This document shows positions 33,302 through 45,600 of a stretch of 64,000 nt of DNA, piece after piece. The stretch covers positions 6,537,907 to 6,601,906 of the forward strand of contig NC_087068.1 in assembly GCF_963678635.1 (NCBI RefSeq), in the 5' to 3' direction. The notes under the pieces were generated by a model that made no database searches, was not told the origin of the DNA, and saw only the letters and a program-made list of their open reading frames with translations. The translations under genes and the position numbers were made by a program. Each line of letters starts with the position of its first letter. Positions within the stretch are counted from its first letter, which is position 1. This stretch comes from Symsagittifera roscoffensis (taxonomy: Eukaryota > Xenacoelomorpha > Acoela > Convolutidae).

Positions 33302-36300
33302 AAAAAACTTCGACCCTGTATCAACTTTAAATTGTGCGTAATTTGTACTTTCATCTGGACATCATTCAGATTGTTTTTTGGCATGAAAAATTATCAAAAA
33401 AAAAAATAAGAGAGTGAATTATTTCATTCAATATTTTATATGCGTTATCTTTGATCATGCGAACTCTTTCTCCCCTGAATTAAAAAAATTGAACGATCTC
33501 CCTATATTAATAAATTTTAAATCTCTATGCAGTTATCGAACGTGTGGAATGATAGATTCTGATATGATGAAAGAATACACTCCCCCAAGTAAACGCTGCA
33601 TATAAACCGGAATTAAACAAGACTGCTCGTATCAGGGCGAAGCCCTGGATGTTCCGACTGCCTTTTGGGGTTTCATGAGCAGTAATAACAAAAAAATTTG
33701 TTCCAAATTGGCCAAAATGGCAATCTTTAAACCCCCATAACTTTATGAAAAATGGTCACAGGTGAAATATCTTTTCAAATTTAAGCTCAGGACAACAATA
33801 CCTTTTGAATGATATAAAAAAATTCCGTCAAAAATGGCTAGTTAAAAAGTCGAAATTTGTCTGAAGAAAAAAAAACCCACCCCGAGCACAAATATTCCGT
33901 TACTTTCGTATCGAAAGTCGGAACAATAAAACTTTTTTTTTTAATTTTTATTTTCCCTCTTCTAAAATTATCCTATCACAGGCAAGGTCATTAGAAAAAA
34001 TAAAAATTCTGCGTAAGTTAATGCATCATTTGAATCAAAATATTCGTCCCAATTGAATTTTGGATAGTTTCTGAGCCGGATTAGTTTGATTCAGACATTA
34101 CTCATAGATAGAAAAGTGGAAGTTAATCGCGAATTTAAAATCCCGACTTGGAGCGCAAATAGTACTCCAAAAATAATTTACAAGAAAATATAGCAGAGTT
34201 TCAGTGTTAAGTTTCAAACTCAAGATATCAATAATTTTCAAATTCTAATAAAATTGCAATCAGTATTCAGTAATTTAACTGAACTTTTCATTTCAAAAGC
34301 ATACTAGATCAGGTGTTTTACTAGATGAACTCCTAAGTTTTTTTTATCGATCAAACAAAAATCTATCATACCGCTAAAATAGGCTGACTAAAGTGTGAGT
34401 AATTCTAGTGCTTGCTAGGTCCTGGAAAGAAACAAAACTGCTCGTATCAGGGCAATACCCTGAATATTCTGTCTGTGCTTTGATGTCTATAGCTTCAACT
34501 TTAATAAAAAAGGAAGACAGATTGGTAAAATATCAAAAACAATAAGTTTTGAGCTCAAGATTTTTAGAAAAAAAACCGCACAAGTATTTGGGATTTGAAT
34601 TTTTCAAAACTCCCAATGCAATGAGGTGAAAATGAAAATGCGTCGAGTTGTAACGTTCTTTCACTTTATTTGAAAGTTGGACTTATCATTAAAAAAAGTA
34701 ACCACAGTTTTTATAAGCATTTTGTTGGATGGGATGGTCAAGTAAGAAAAAAAAGTTTTGTGCTCATGTAAAATACTTACAAAGATTATCAGTTAAAAAG
34801 GTACTCAAACTTCTTATAAAATTCGTTTTCCCCATTCAGAGAGCCAAGCAAAAACAGTTTTTTTTTTAAAAAAGGTAAAATCAAAGTAATTTCGCTGCTT
34901 GCTTATAAAATCTAACTACTCAACCTTAACTCTACTTGACTGAGTTCACTTAAATTTTGTTAGATTTACTTCATTCACACGGGCTGACGTTCTCAGTTTA
35001 GCGCTCGACTGAAAAATGACTAGTAGCAGTTTTGCGACTAAAATTTAGCTTCGAGAAGCAATTTTAAGACAGGCACAAAGACGAAACATACCCGAATTTG
35101 GTAGCAAAACTTAAAACATAGGTCAAGCACAGTCGAAACATAAATCGAGAACTCTCGAAATATAGTTCAAGCACAGTCGAAGGATTTGCTTAGCAAGATC
35201 GAAATATAAGTCAAAAATGGATGAATTTTGCCACCACAATTCAGACACAAATCTTTGTGGTTAAAACAACAGTCATCAATTTATTTAACCTTGAAATGGC
35301 AAATACAGTTATCGCTTATTTTTGAGCTAAATGTATAAAATCTTTTGTCTGCTGAGCTCACAAAACTGTAAAACTGATTCAATAGCAGAAAAATGTATTA
35401 TATTTGCTTTTGAAAAATCAGAATGGAAGGCCGCAAAAACGCCTACACGTGCTCCCAGGAAAAAAATTTCGTAGCAAAAATAAATTTGTTGCCAGAAAAA
35501 CGAAAACCCAAAAAAACAATCAAATTAAACAAAAAAAATAAAGATTGAAACAACCGCCATTAGAATCTTATAACAAAAAAAATGACAAATACAGACAAAT
35601 ATGTCACTAAATGTGGAGCTAAAACTAAAAATGAATTTTTTGTATAACTTTTGCATTTAAAACAGTAAAATAGCAAATAAAATCAATTACGAAGACAAAC
35701 TGCACTCTGGATAGGCGCTTAATTTTGTGTCTGAATCTTCCTGGATTCCAGAGACAAATCTTTAAAATTTTGTAGGAAGGATCAAAGAAAATGAAGGAAC
35801 AGAAAAAAACGACATTGTTGCGCTTGTTGCGGAATCCGCTGACAATTCACAAAATGCGCAGTTCGGCCTGTCGATTGGATATGCAGTTAGCTAGACCAGT
35901 TTTTTTATGCTGGCAACTTAATAGAACGCTACGCATACACCTGGTCCTGACATCAAGCTTCGGCACTATTTCTAGGGCAACGTTCAATCGTCACCCACAA
36001 AAACAAAACGCTAGAACTTTTTTGTAGCAAAATGGAAAAATTGCTCATCATGCTAATTTCATGGTATTTTTCGGTCTATAAAATAGTATGAAATAGTATG
36101 ATAAACTTTTTTTTCATAAAATAGAATAGTATGATAAGCATTTTTGTCAACCCGGGGTACTTTCACGCGTCTAGATTTTTTGCAGCCGTAATCGATCAGG
36201 CTGAGATATACCTGAAGCTAGAGGTCAAGTGAGAGCTATTATTGCCATGACAGAGGAGCGACTACATGATCTGACGGTCTGAAAGTGAACGCCTTTTCCA

Positions 36301-36707
36301 CTATGCTAAATGCCTCACTAATTTCTTGGTTGATAAAGTTGAAAATCACCCGTTTTCGGTTGATGCGGTCCGAAATATACCAAATACCAATCTCGCGGTC
36401 GAGAATGTCGAAACATAAGTTGTGTCACACAAATGATTGATTATTTGAAACTGAGGAAACTGCTTATTTTTATACAAGAACACGCTTAAGTCAAAATTTA
36501 GCAGTCCAATTTAGAAGTCTTATTAGAGGTCTAAGTTCACGTGAAAAATATCTGAGAAGCGGCAATTATATTATAGTGTTTATCAAAAGATAAGCATTGA
36601 ATTGTTTAAATTGTTAAAGAAATGTAAATATTCTTAATCAAAACTTGTATCAAAGTTAAAGATAGAGCAAATTCTATGTACACAAAGAGGCCACACCTAA
36701 TTTTCGA
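33302..36707. other. Intergenic region between two convergent genes, with repeats
   Basis: Holds a reversed CAGGGC-hairpin repeat (33617-33927), a partial one (from 34430), and an AT-rich palindromic block (36030-36150) related to 27660-27860. No coding sequence can be supported. Confidence 0.45.
33617..33927 (-). repeat. CAGGGC-hairpin repeat family, compact copy
   Basis: This copy shows the family ends best: GTTCCGACTG near 33653 and AAGTCGGAAC near 33918 form terminal inverted repeats. Outside the first lies CAGGGCGAAGCCCTG, a perfect 6-bp hairpin. The length between termini is about 275 bp. Confidence 0.6.
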
Positions 36708-36902
36708 TCAGAGAAGCAGGCATCCTTTTGATTTTTTCTTTTTCTTCTCTTTTACATCAGGATAGAGAACTACTCTAATCGCCTCGTCGAACACCTCCTT
36801 CAGTCCCGATTGAGTCAGAGCTGAGCACTCCATATACTTTTTGCAGCTCTTTCCCACCTTCTTGGCAGCATTTTGGCCCTCTGCTGCAGTGATTTTCTCA
36901 AC
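36708..36902 (-). CDS. Rac-like gene, exon 3 with stop
   Basis: Follows GATTTGTTCAG. It encodes 64 residues: [32 protein letters not shown], a polybasic [10 protein letters not shown] and the CLLL box before TGA. Confidence 0.88.
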   Translation of the reverse strand, partial: VEKITAAEGQNAAKKVGKSCKKYMECSALTQSGLKEVFDEAIRVVLYPDVKEKKKKKSKGCLLL

Positions 36903-39900
36903 CTGAACAAATCAACTTGAGAAAGTTTTCAGAGTTTATCGAGCAGCCGATGGCTTTTGAAAACGCTCAAATTATCATATCATCATATAATCAAATTAAG
37001 AAAACAAGATTTAAATGAGACAAATTGATATCCTGATCTTCTTGCTAATATCTACAAAATATATCGTGAGCCTTAAGTACGGTAATTTAAAATAACCAAC
37101 TGTACCTTAAATTTTCATGTTATTTTTGGTATGAAATTCACAAAACCAACCCAATACTTGTTGGTGAATATCTTACAAAAACTGATGCGAGCAAAATGAC
37201 GATGGCAAATTATGACTGGGCTCAATTCTGAGTTACATAATGACAACCGAATCTAATTGGCCAACTAAAGAACAGTTCTACACGGTCAACTCAACGAAAA
37301 AAAAAACAATTTTCTTTCCGAAAACTTGGCGCAAAGCAGGAGCGGATTTATCAAGGGCGAAGTTCAAGTCCATTGACACCCAAACCAATCATCTTTGGTC
37401 CATTTATGGCCAACCGATTCTGAAAACTTTCTAAAATTTATTCAAAGTAAACTAAACGCGCCGAAATATATAATATATGTGGGGAACGCGCCGAAAACAT
37501 TTCTAATCTCAAAAAGTGCCTTCATCACATGTATTTTCTTACATCAAATTTGTCTGCGGCAGGGGCGGATCTAGGATTTTCTCGAGGAGGGGGGGGGGGG
37601 CGGATTTTCAAAAATTTTTTCCGAAAATTTTGTCGACCTTTTTTTAGGTCGACCGAATTGATTTTTTGAGCTCTCCCTAAAGCACAGTTAGGGTCTGTAT
37701 TGGCCAAATTTTCTGCGCCGCAGGCAAAATTTAAAAAAAAAGGGTCCAAAAAAGCATTTTTAGGCACTTTTTGGAAAATTTTGACCTAAAAATGCGTTTT
37801 TAGGCGCGCGCTCCCCCCGCCCCCCTCAAAATTTGTATATATTGGCGCCAAAGGCGCCTTTAGAAACATTTTAAGGTCGGTCGGCCAAAATTGGATTTCT
37901 TAAAAAGTACCAAAGGGGGACCTGAAGAAGAGATTCGCCCCCCCCCCCCCCCCCACCTAAATCCGCCCCTGGTCTGCGGCACAGAAAGCTTCCACAAATA
38001 AGGTCTTTATAGTGCTTTGGAAGGGGTCCGAACCTCTATTGGTCGACCTAGAGAAAAAGTTGTCAGTTTTTTCGAAAATTAAAAAAAAATAGACGTTTTG
38101 AAAACAAGTGTAAAATTTGGGTTGACCTCCTGGTCTCGCAAGTCCATTTTGGTTCCGATCAGCAGATTTGGGGTGTTTGGAGAATAGTGTTGGACTTCAG
38201 GGAGCCACTTGGCGAACACATTCTCAAGAGTGGCCCTTCTGACCAGTGAGAAGCAAAGGAGAAATATGTCCGTGTTGGGATAGGACAAGGGTCGCAATCG
38301 GTCATAGTCGTCCTGACCTGAAAAAGAAGAAGCCGCCAAATCACAGATTATAATTGAAACAGGCTTTTTATTACGACGCGGGCATCTCACTTTTCTTATT
38401 TCAAGAAAAAATATACAGACACGAAGCTTGATTATTAAGATTAATTAAGATTATATTCAAGAAATCTACCTAAATTATAATATAGATAAAATTTCTCGCA
38501 GAAGGTATTTTTTGTAATATCTAGACGAGGACGTTTAAGAAAATATACTCTAAAAACGTTTCTAAGCTCCTTTTCTTGAAATAAGAAAGCTTCGATGCTC
38601 GAGTCGAAATAAAAACAATGTTTTAAATTGTACAATTCTTCAAAATGAACTAAATTATCACTGAAATAGCACCAAATTGAGCCATTGAGCCAGCGCATAA
38701 GATATTTTTTTATTATCTAGACGTAATAGGTGAACATTTGTACTAGTTATTCAGAAAAAAAATGAAAATTAATTAGATTGAAATAAACTTTAGATTGAAA
38801 GAAATTCGAAATCCAAAAATAGCAGATTTGGTTACATTTCATTAAATGTAACCAAATGTAACCAAATCCAAAAATAGCAGAAGTGTAACCAAATCCAAAA
38901 ATAGCAGATTTGGTTACATTTCATTAAATGTAACCGCTGGTGATATTTTTTACACAATTTTCAAAGCAATATTCAGACCCACATTATATGTATTATTGTT
39001 ATACCTAATAAACTTTGTTTTTACAACGAAATGGCTTACATTAACCTTGGTGTGTGTCGGAAGTTCCGACCAATTCGATCAAAAGTGTCTCTCTTGCGGC
39101 GGACTAGTTCCAGCTGGTTATGATTTGACTTAACTGAGCTTTAGGACCAATTAGTCATAAAATTTAGCTTGTTCTCATATTTTTTCAAACTTGAGCCGAA
39201 AATGCCGTTGCCCAAAATTGCGTTTTTCCAGCATTTTTGAAGCATACGGGTCCGGAAAGAGACTAAAAAAAAGTTAAGGGCTTTAACGGGCAAAAATTTA
39301 TGTCATTATTACTAAAGGAGGAACCGTTTGGTTGGTGACGTCATCGAGATCCACAGGGCTCGTCCGCTATAAAACTCACTCGTCCCAATACATCTGTTTT
39401 TTTTTAGTGAGCCGACAGAGTAAAAAATTTTTTCTACTGTGTTTCACTCTAAAGAGCCATGTTGAGACCAACTCGATGGAACGAATATGTGTCTTAAATA
39501 GTCTCTGTTTGAAAAGTCTGATTAGCGACCGATTTGACATATTGACCGATTAAAAAAAAACGTTCATCAGTGTTTGACTAAATCATATCATATCTTAATC
39601 AGGGATGAATATAGTATGTTGGTCCTATTCCTAGAGGTCAAATGCAGCCTAGAGGTCACATTTTACAGTCATGTTTCGACTATGATTGTTTAAATTTAGA
39701 ACACTGTTTCAAAAACTTTTCAGTAAGGTTATGCGCATTTTTTTTTATTTGTGGTACCTGCAAATAGCGAAGGAGCTATCGGTTGGCCTTAACTGGCCTG
39801 TCTTAGTTTAGTTTATTTTTTCTTTTTAAAAATTCGACTACGTTTCGACTCTGGATTCAGCTACATGAATTTTCTTTGTATATGTCTTCTCGACTTTGTG

Positions 39901-42626
39901 GTGGAAACCATTTCGACTGAGCTCTTGCACAGTGACGAAAATAGATTAAAATCGATTATATACAGAAAAATCTAGAGATTAACGTAAGTATAGAAACTAT
40001 TCATCTCTAAGCGTTTTGCGAAGAATACTTGATTCTTTTTCACTAAAAAATGAATATAACTGCCAAAATAATAGACTTTTCTGTTCTATGAAACCTGTAT
40101 ATAATCTGTACATAATATAAATAAAAATTGTACATAGGCTGTATATAAAATGCAGATAATATGTATATACTCTGTAGACAATCTGTATACAGCATGCTTG
40201 AAATTGTACCCAGAAAAAAAAACAGTTTTAGATTGTTTCGGTCATGAATATACAACGAGAAAAAACAGTATCAAATTTTTGCAGAATAAAGCTCCTTAAA
40301 ATTGATTCTTACAACTTTTTGAGTGAAAATTTACTTTAAAAAATTACAATAGATTTTGAATTTGTACATTTTCTTGTAAATAATCAATTTATTGTTCTGA
40401 CTTTCGTAACGAAAGTAACGGAATATTTATGCTCTGGTGTTTTTTTTCCTCAGACGAAATTCGACCTTTTGACTAGCCAATTTTGACGGAAATTTATTTT
40501 ATATCATCCAAAAGATATTGTTGTCCTGAGCTTAAATTTGAAAAGATATTTTACCTGTGATCATTTTTATAAAGTTATGGCAGTTTAACGATTCCCATTT
40601 TGACCATTTGGAACAATTACCGCCCAATATTTTTCGTGCTATTAACGCTTGAGCGGAGATTTAATCCATTGGAGAAATGGTTCCAAATTGCGGAGAAAAC
40701 GTTTCATTTCGAGATTTGAAGCGGAGAAATTGTTCCAAATTGGTCGAAGGAAGCACTAAAAGCAAAATCTATCACTTGTACTATAAATGGCGAGTGGGGG
40801 GGATGATTTTCACAAAAAATCTCTATTTAAAAAAAATTCGTATCATTTTATTACATTTTATTATATTAATGTTACTACTGCTCCATATACCTCAAAAAGC
40901 AGTCCAAAAATCAGAGCTCCACCCTGATGCGAGCAGTCTTGCTTGTTTTGGTCACTGCGTACAGCCAACCGAATGTTTCGAATTTGTTTGTGTTTAAACT
41001 AACAACTGCGTAGCATGGATTTTTGGTTTAAAAAATTGTCGTTCCCCGACCCTGAGTTAGAAAAATTTAGATTTTTCCCTATACACAGAATTTTAAAAAT
41101 TAGGGTACATTTGCGCATCTCCCTCCTGAATAACAAAACATTAAAATGCAAAAGTTTGTCAAAAATTGATATATTATAAATCAGAAATGCACGATTTCAT
41201 TTTGCAGCTGGCCACAAGGAAGCAATTTTGTCTAATTCAGTCTCAAGCTTGTTCTTCTCTCAAATTTCTTGCCAATGTCTCCGTATAAATTGAATATTTC
41301 TCGAAAAAAACTTCTCACATGTTTTGGAAAAACGAGTGATAGCGCAATGTTCCATGCTTTTTTTTTGAGTTTTTAAAAACATAATTTGCCGAATTTTTGT
41401 TTTGGGCAAGCTAAGCTTTTACTTTTGTGTTGTCTCCTAAAAAAGATCAATTTGTGCTCTTTTCACAATAAATAGTCTCATTGGGCAAAAAACACCTGCA
41501 CAGCCAAACATATAATAAAAGCGATATATGTATTTAAAAAGATGTAGATCAAATTGAGATCAGTTTCTGAGTAAGAAAGCAGGAAAGTTTTTTTAAAAAA
41601 ATTTAGAAAATTTTGGATCAGTTTTTTTTTCGATTGTCGATAAAATCATATCGATTTACCCAATAAAATAGAAAACAGATGCAAAACATTTTTCAAAATT
41701 ATCCATTTGGACGCAATTGACACAATTAATTTTCAGCAATTAAGTAATTAATTTAGAAAAACTTAAGCAATTGCAAAACAGTTACATCATATCAAGATTA
41801 TGAAAATTGAATGAAAAATTATAAAAATTTGAAAAACTAATGATGATTAAATTTTGAAAAACGTTCCCAACATGAGTTCATCATATTGTTTCTTTTATTT
41901 GCATTTCAGGCCAGTTTTAATTCGCAAATTTTTGGATTATTTGATGAGCGCATATCAGTTCGTTGCTCTCAAGTGTTAAGAAAACTAGAAACAAGACTGC
42001 TTGTATCAAGGTCAAACCCTGAATGTTCCGACTACATTAGTTTAATTTCTATGAAATAGTTTAGAAAAAAAATAAATTATCAAATTTTTATTAAAAATAT
42101 GAAAAAAATTTCAATTTTTTTGAGGTTTTTTGAAAACCATCACCACACGCTATGTAAAATACAAAATAATATAATTTGCATAAATCAATGCATTATATAA
42201 ACCAAAATGCATGCCTAAATCCAATTTGGAACGATTTCTAAGACGGGTTAAATCTCCGCTTCCAAATTAAAAGCACAAAATAGATCGCACGTTGATTGTC
42301 TGAAAATGGATTGAGCCCATAAATTTACAAAAATAGCTCACAAGTGAAATATTTTTTCAAGTTTCAGCCCAAGGCAGCAATTTCTTCAAACTTTTAGAGC
42401 AAAAAGATATTCAAATTGTCGTACCTGCAGTGTCCCATAGCCCAAGGTGAACATGTTGTCCGTTCACACTCACTAGTGCCTGGAAGTTATCGAAAACAGT
42501 TGGGACATAGTCACTGGGGAACTTGTTGGAAGTATAGCTGATCAACATACACGTCTTCCCCACCTCCCCATCCCCCACAGTCACACACTTGACTGACTTG
42601 CGACCATCAGAGGGGGGCTGTGACAT
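36708..42626 (-). CDS. Rac/Mtl-family small GTPase (three exons found, 195 aa)
   Basis: Exons on the minus strand: 42626-42425, 38317-38127 and 36902-36708. The phase-1 join inside [20 protein letters not shown] restores the classic switch II. Motifs: P-loop GDGEVGKT (18-25), switch [10 protein letters not shown] with T43, DTAGQ with Q69, GTKMDL for guanine recognition, SAL in ECSALTQ, a lysine-rich tail and C-terminal CLLL, a geranylgeranylation signal. Such proteins switch between GTP and GDP forms at the membrane to control actin. The family fit to Rac/RhoG/Mtl is strong. Oddities: Glu at the P-loop position that is Ala13 in Rac, and about 10 residues fewer between LRDQE and VEKIT than in Rac; a small exon there may have been missed. 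Confidence 0.88.
37560..37971. mobile_element. hAT-type MITE with 8-bp target duplication
   Basis: Terminal inverted repeats CAGGGGCGGATCTAGG and CAGGGGCGGATTTAGG (read inward) bound 412 bp of noncoding DNA. The 8-bp duplication GTCTGCGG lies at 37552-37559 and 37972-37979. TIR sequence and duplication length fit hAT-driven insertion. It contains G and C homopolymer runs near both ends and sits in intron 2 of the Rac-like gene. No transposase. Confidence 0.85.
38127..38317 (-). CDS. Rac-like gene, exon 2
   Basis: Follows CTTTTTCAG and ends CAGGAG|GTCAAC, phase 0, 191 bases. It encodes [20 protein letters not shown] through the GTKMDL nucleotide-binding motif. Confidence 0.85.
38813..38935. 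repeat. Tandem repeat with two perfect 24-base hairpins
   Basis: The unit CCAAAAATAGCAGATTTGG recurs with short linkers. At 38830-38853 and 38912-38935 identical GGTTACATTT-CATT-AAATGTAACC hairpins (10-bp stem, 4-base loop) occur. Possibly a small foldback element or slippage product. Confidence 0.7.
40399..40957 (+). repeat. CAGGGC-hairpin repeat family, copy
   Basis: Starts GTTCTGACTTTCGTAACGAAAGTAACGG and ends CACCCTGATGCGAGCAGTC. The interior aligns by eye with the 31385 copy (TAAAGTTATGGCAGTTT, GGTTCCAAATTG). Confidence 0.6.
41995..42400 (-). repeat. CAGGGC-hairpin repeat family, reversed copy beside exon 1 of the Rac-like gene
   Basis: Starts CAAGACTGCTTGTATCAAGG and contains TGTTCCGACTAC, TCTAAGACGGGTTAAATC and CTCACAAGTGAAATATT, as in the reversed copy at 33617. 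It ends within about 25 bases of the splice donor. Confidence 0.55.
42425..42626 (-). CDS. Rac-like gene, exon 1
   Basis: Starts at ATG (42626) and ends GCAG|GTACGA, phase 1, 67 codons plus one base. It carries P-loop, switch I and the start of switch II. An AG directly before the GATG start could be an acceptor for a 5' UTR intron or a trans-spliced leader. Confidence 0.88.
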
Positions 42627-45600
42627 CCTTCAGTAAAAATCTATTGTACAAACATAGACAATAGATAGTTGGCGAAGAGTCAATAAACGCAACAAAATAC
42701 TGACTTTCAAAATAAAAAAAGAAATATTTCGATATATAAAAATATATATGGCCGTAAAGATCTTTAAAAATCAATGAAAATTTATGGTTGACTTTTTTTT
42801 ATACAACTGACCCAATTTGAGAAAACTGGATTAATAAAACTCTATAAAATCTACTGGAAAAACTAAAATTCAAAACTAGGAGACAATCATTTTTTGTGAC
42901 CTTTAAACTTTTGTTCGATATAGGAGATGTCCTTCATCCTTCATTTTAACAAAAAAATTAACAGGAGTTCAAACAGGAAATAAACTGAATTTAAAAAATT
43001 AATAATTCAAACCGCAAAAAAAATCAAAATTGAGTGAAAAATTTTTAAGTTTGTTTTTCAGAAAATTTATTCACAATAGCAAAGAATAATCTAAGAGCTG
43101 TTTTAAGAATAAAAAACAATTTTATGGTTATTTTTTGGGCTGCCCGCACTAAGTAGTTGTATAGGGATGATCTGGAATTCCTCAATCCTGTTTTTGGTAG
43201 ATTTTTAGATATGTTTTTTCTTGTATCAGAGACTTGGATCTCTGAAATGAACGTAAAAATGAAAGTTTCAGAACTGGAACATCGGATTTTAAAATTTTGC
43301 GGACCTTTTTTTTCTAGAACAATCAGTTTGATTTTCCAAGCTCTCTGAAAGAACTATAAGGACATTAAATTGTCAAAAAATTTCTTTGTCAAGCAAAACT
43401 TTTAAAAACAGGCCAAAAAGGCGTTTTAGGCCTTTTTTGGAAAATGTTGACCAAAAAATTTGCATTTTTTCGGCGCGCACTCCCCCGCCTCACAGAAAAT
43501 AAGTTATGTTGGGGGTTAGATTTGAGATTAGTCAGCCAAGAAAGGATGTCCTACATTATACCAAAGGGAGGACCCTTTGGAAGAAAAAATTGGCAACCAG
43601 AAGCAATCAATCTCTCGGCACACTACTGTTGAGCACACAATTGATTTCAAGCAGACAATTGATTTTGCTTCTTTTCATTTTTTTGCAATATGCATTAATA
43701 TAAGACCCGTACTGAACAAATTTTTTAACTCTGACGAGAAATACTTAACTTCTGATATGAACATTTGGCCAGAAATTCTTTTGGAATTGCTTAAATAAAG
43801 GAGGGATTTCGTTGAAACTCTTTAATTCTAATGTTTTCCAAGAAAAATCCTAAATCTAGGCTCTGGTTCTAGCTAGAAAAACAAACTACTGTTGTGGACT
43901 GACGGTTGTGCTACCCGCTAGGCCACATTACTTGATACTTTTGAATAGTTTCAGCAATCATTCCCAAAAAATTAATGGTTATAACGAGTGTTACTTTGCA
44001 TTGTATTGCTACAGCTAATGTGTATACTCGAAGAATTTTTATCTCGTTGCGGTTGAGCAGTGAACTGATTTTGCTTATTTATCCAGAAGTTGTATATTTC
44101 TAATGTTAGCTGGGAAAAATATTTAGAAACAGAAAACATAGAAATTAGGTTAGATTGTCTATAAAAAGTTTCTATGCAAATTAAATGCTTTTGTTGCATT
44201 CAGGGAATCATTTGCGACAATAATTCCAAATATAAACAAAATCACATTTTTTTCAAATTTTATTTATGGTCTAGGCATCATGATTGTAAAAAGTTATCAT
44301 TGAGTTTCAAAATTTTGATTTTCATGCGCTTAAAGATTTTGAGATGTTTTTAGGGAAACCTTCTTCAGCATTCTCTGATGCTCTAGCAAAAAATATAAAA
44401 CACTGAGCTACCCAAAAACAAAAAATGCGACGTCAAATTATAGATATATTCAGATTTGAAATAACCACAAAAAAAAACATAAGATCTGAAATGAAGATCT
44501 GAAATAAATATTTTCAGATGTGAAAAAAAAACAATTAAAAACCATTTTTGATTAGAAATTAGATATGAAAAACCCTGATTTTGAATCATTGAAGCATCTA
44601 ATCGGTATTTTAACATTTCATCCAGTTCAGATCTGAAGTTATAAAGTAAAAAATGTAATTGTAAGCCATCCCCAACGAATATATTTGGTACGGGTGTGTA
44701 ATGATGCCTCACACACAAGAGTTTGGATTGCGGTGGGCTTCGATCAAGGGACCTTTCGATTGAGAGGCGGAGATGAAACCATCGCCCCCTTTCTGAATGA
44801 ATTATGACAGCTCGGCCCCTTAAAAAAGCGGATATCATTAGTAAAATCCCCAATGAGGTCAGATTGTTTTTCTCAAAACTTCAAAATCACCTTATAAGTG
44901 GTAAATTGTGCCAAATTGACATTGACAAGAAACAAAGCATGCATTGAAGATTGGTTCATCACTTATTTTCCTAAAAGTTTTGTCATGCGAGATTTTTTTT
45001 AGATTCAGCCTTTATTTTTGTGAGCAAACTTCATTAACTTACCTGATCTGCTTTTATAAACTTAGTCCACGCAAACAAGTATTATCCGATTTGCAATATA
45101 GCACGTCTTCCGGGGATCTTCGATAGAATTTATGCTAACTTTCTTGAAGTATTCCGAAATTTTATCAATAAAATTTATGCAGTTTCCCAATTTCTAGCAA
45201 TAGATTGTTTTCAGATTTTGCAAAACAGCTTTAATATTACTGTGATTGAAAGATCTTTAAATATTTGTTGGGATAAAAAATATTGCCAATTTAGCAACAA
45301 GAGGGGTAAGTAAAATAAGCAACAAGCGGAAGACAAGCAAATTTAAAGAAAACTGAGAACAGTTTGAATAAATAAGAGAGTTAAATAATCTAGTCAGAAA
45401 GTTGCCGTAAAATTCATCAAAAATGAGCGAAAAGTCAGGCCAGTAATGTGAACAATAAATGTTTGCGTCATGTAATTTTTCACATTTGATAGTTTTTATT
45501 CTACATCAAGAAAGTTCTAATTCGACAAATGCATAAACACAAAACACACACACATATATTTTCATTATAAGTAGTTTTCATTTATTTTCAAAGCTTGATA

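Larger units (their letters stand above)
38318..42424 (-). other. Intron 1 of the Rac-like gene
   Basis: 4.1-kb AT-rich intron holding the 38813-38935 repeat and two CAGGGC-hairpin repeats in opposite orientation (40399-40957 and 41995-42400). The latter nearly touches the exon 1 donor. No exon seen. Confidence 0.5.

Noticed and set aside
37040-37434. Micro-exon of the Rac-like gene near 37330-37420 (minus strand)
   Set aside because: An acceptor-like TTTTCAG is present, but the encoded residues do not resemble the Rac insert region and no fitting donor follows.
36708-42626. Rac-like locus as a processed or dead pseudogene
   Set aside because: Introns are retained, splice sites are sound, and all nucleotide-binding motifs and the CAAX box are intact.
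44383-44853. 156-codon minus-strand ORF
   Set aside because: It crosses the SINE copy and AT-rich sequence, with no coding composition or recognised motif.
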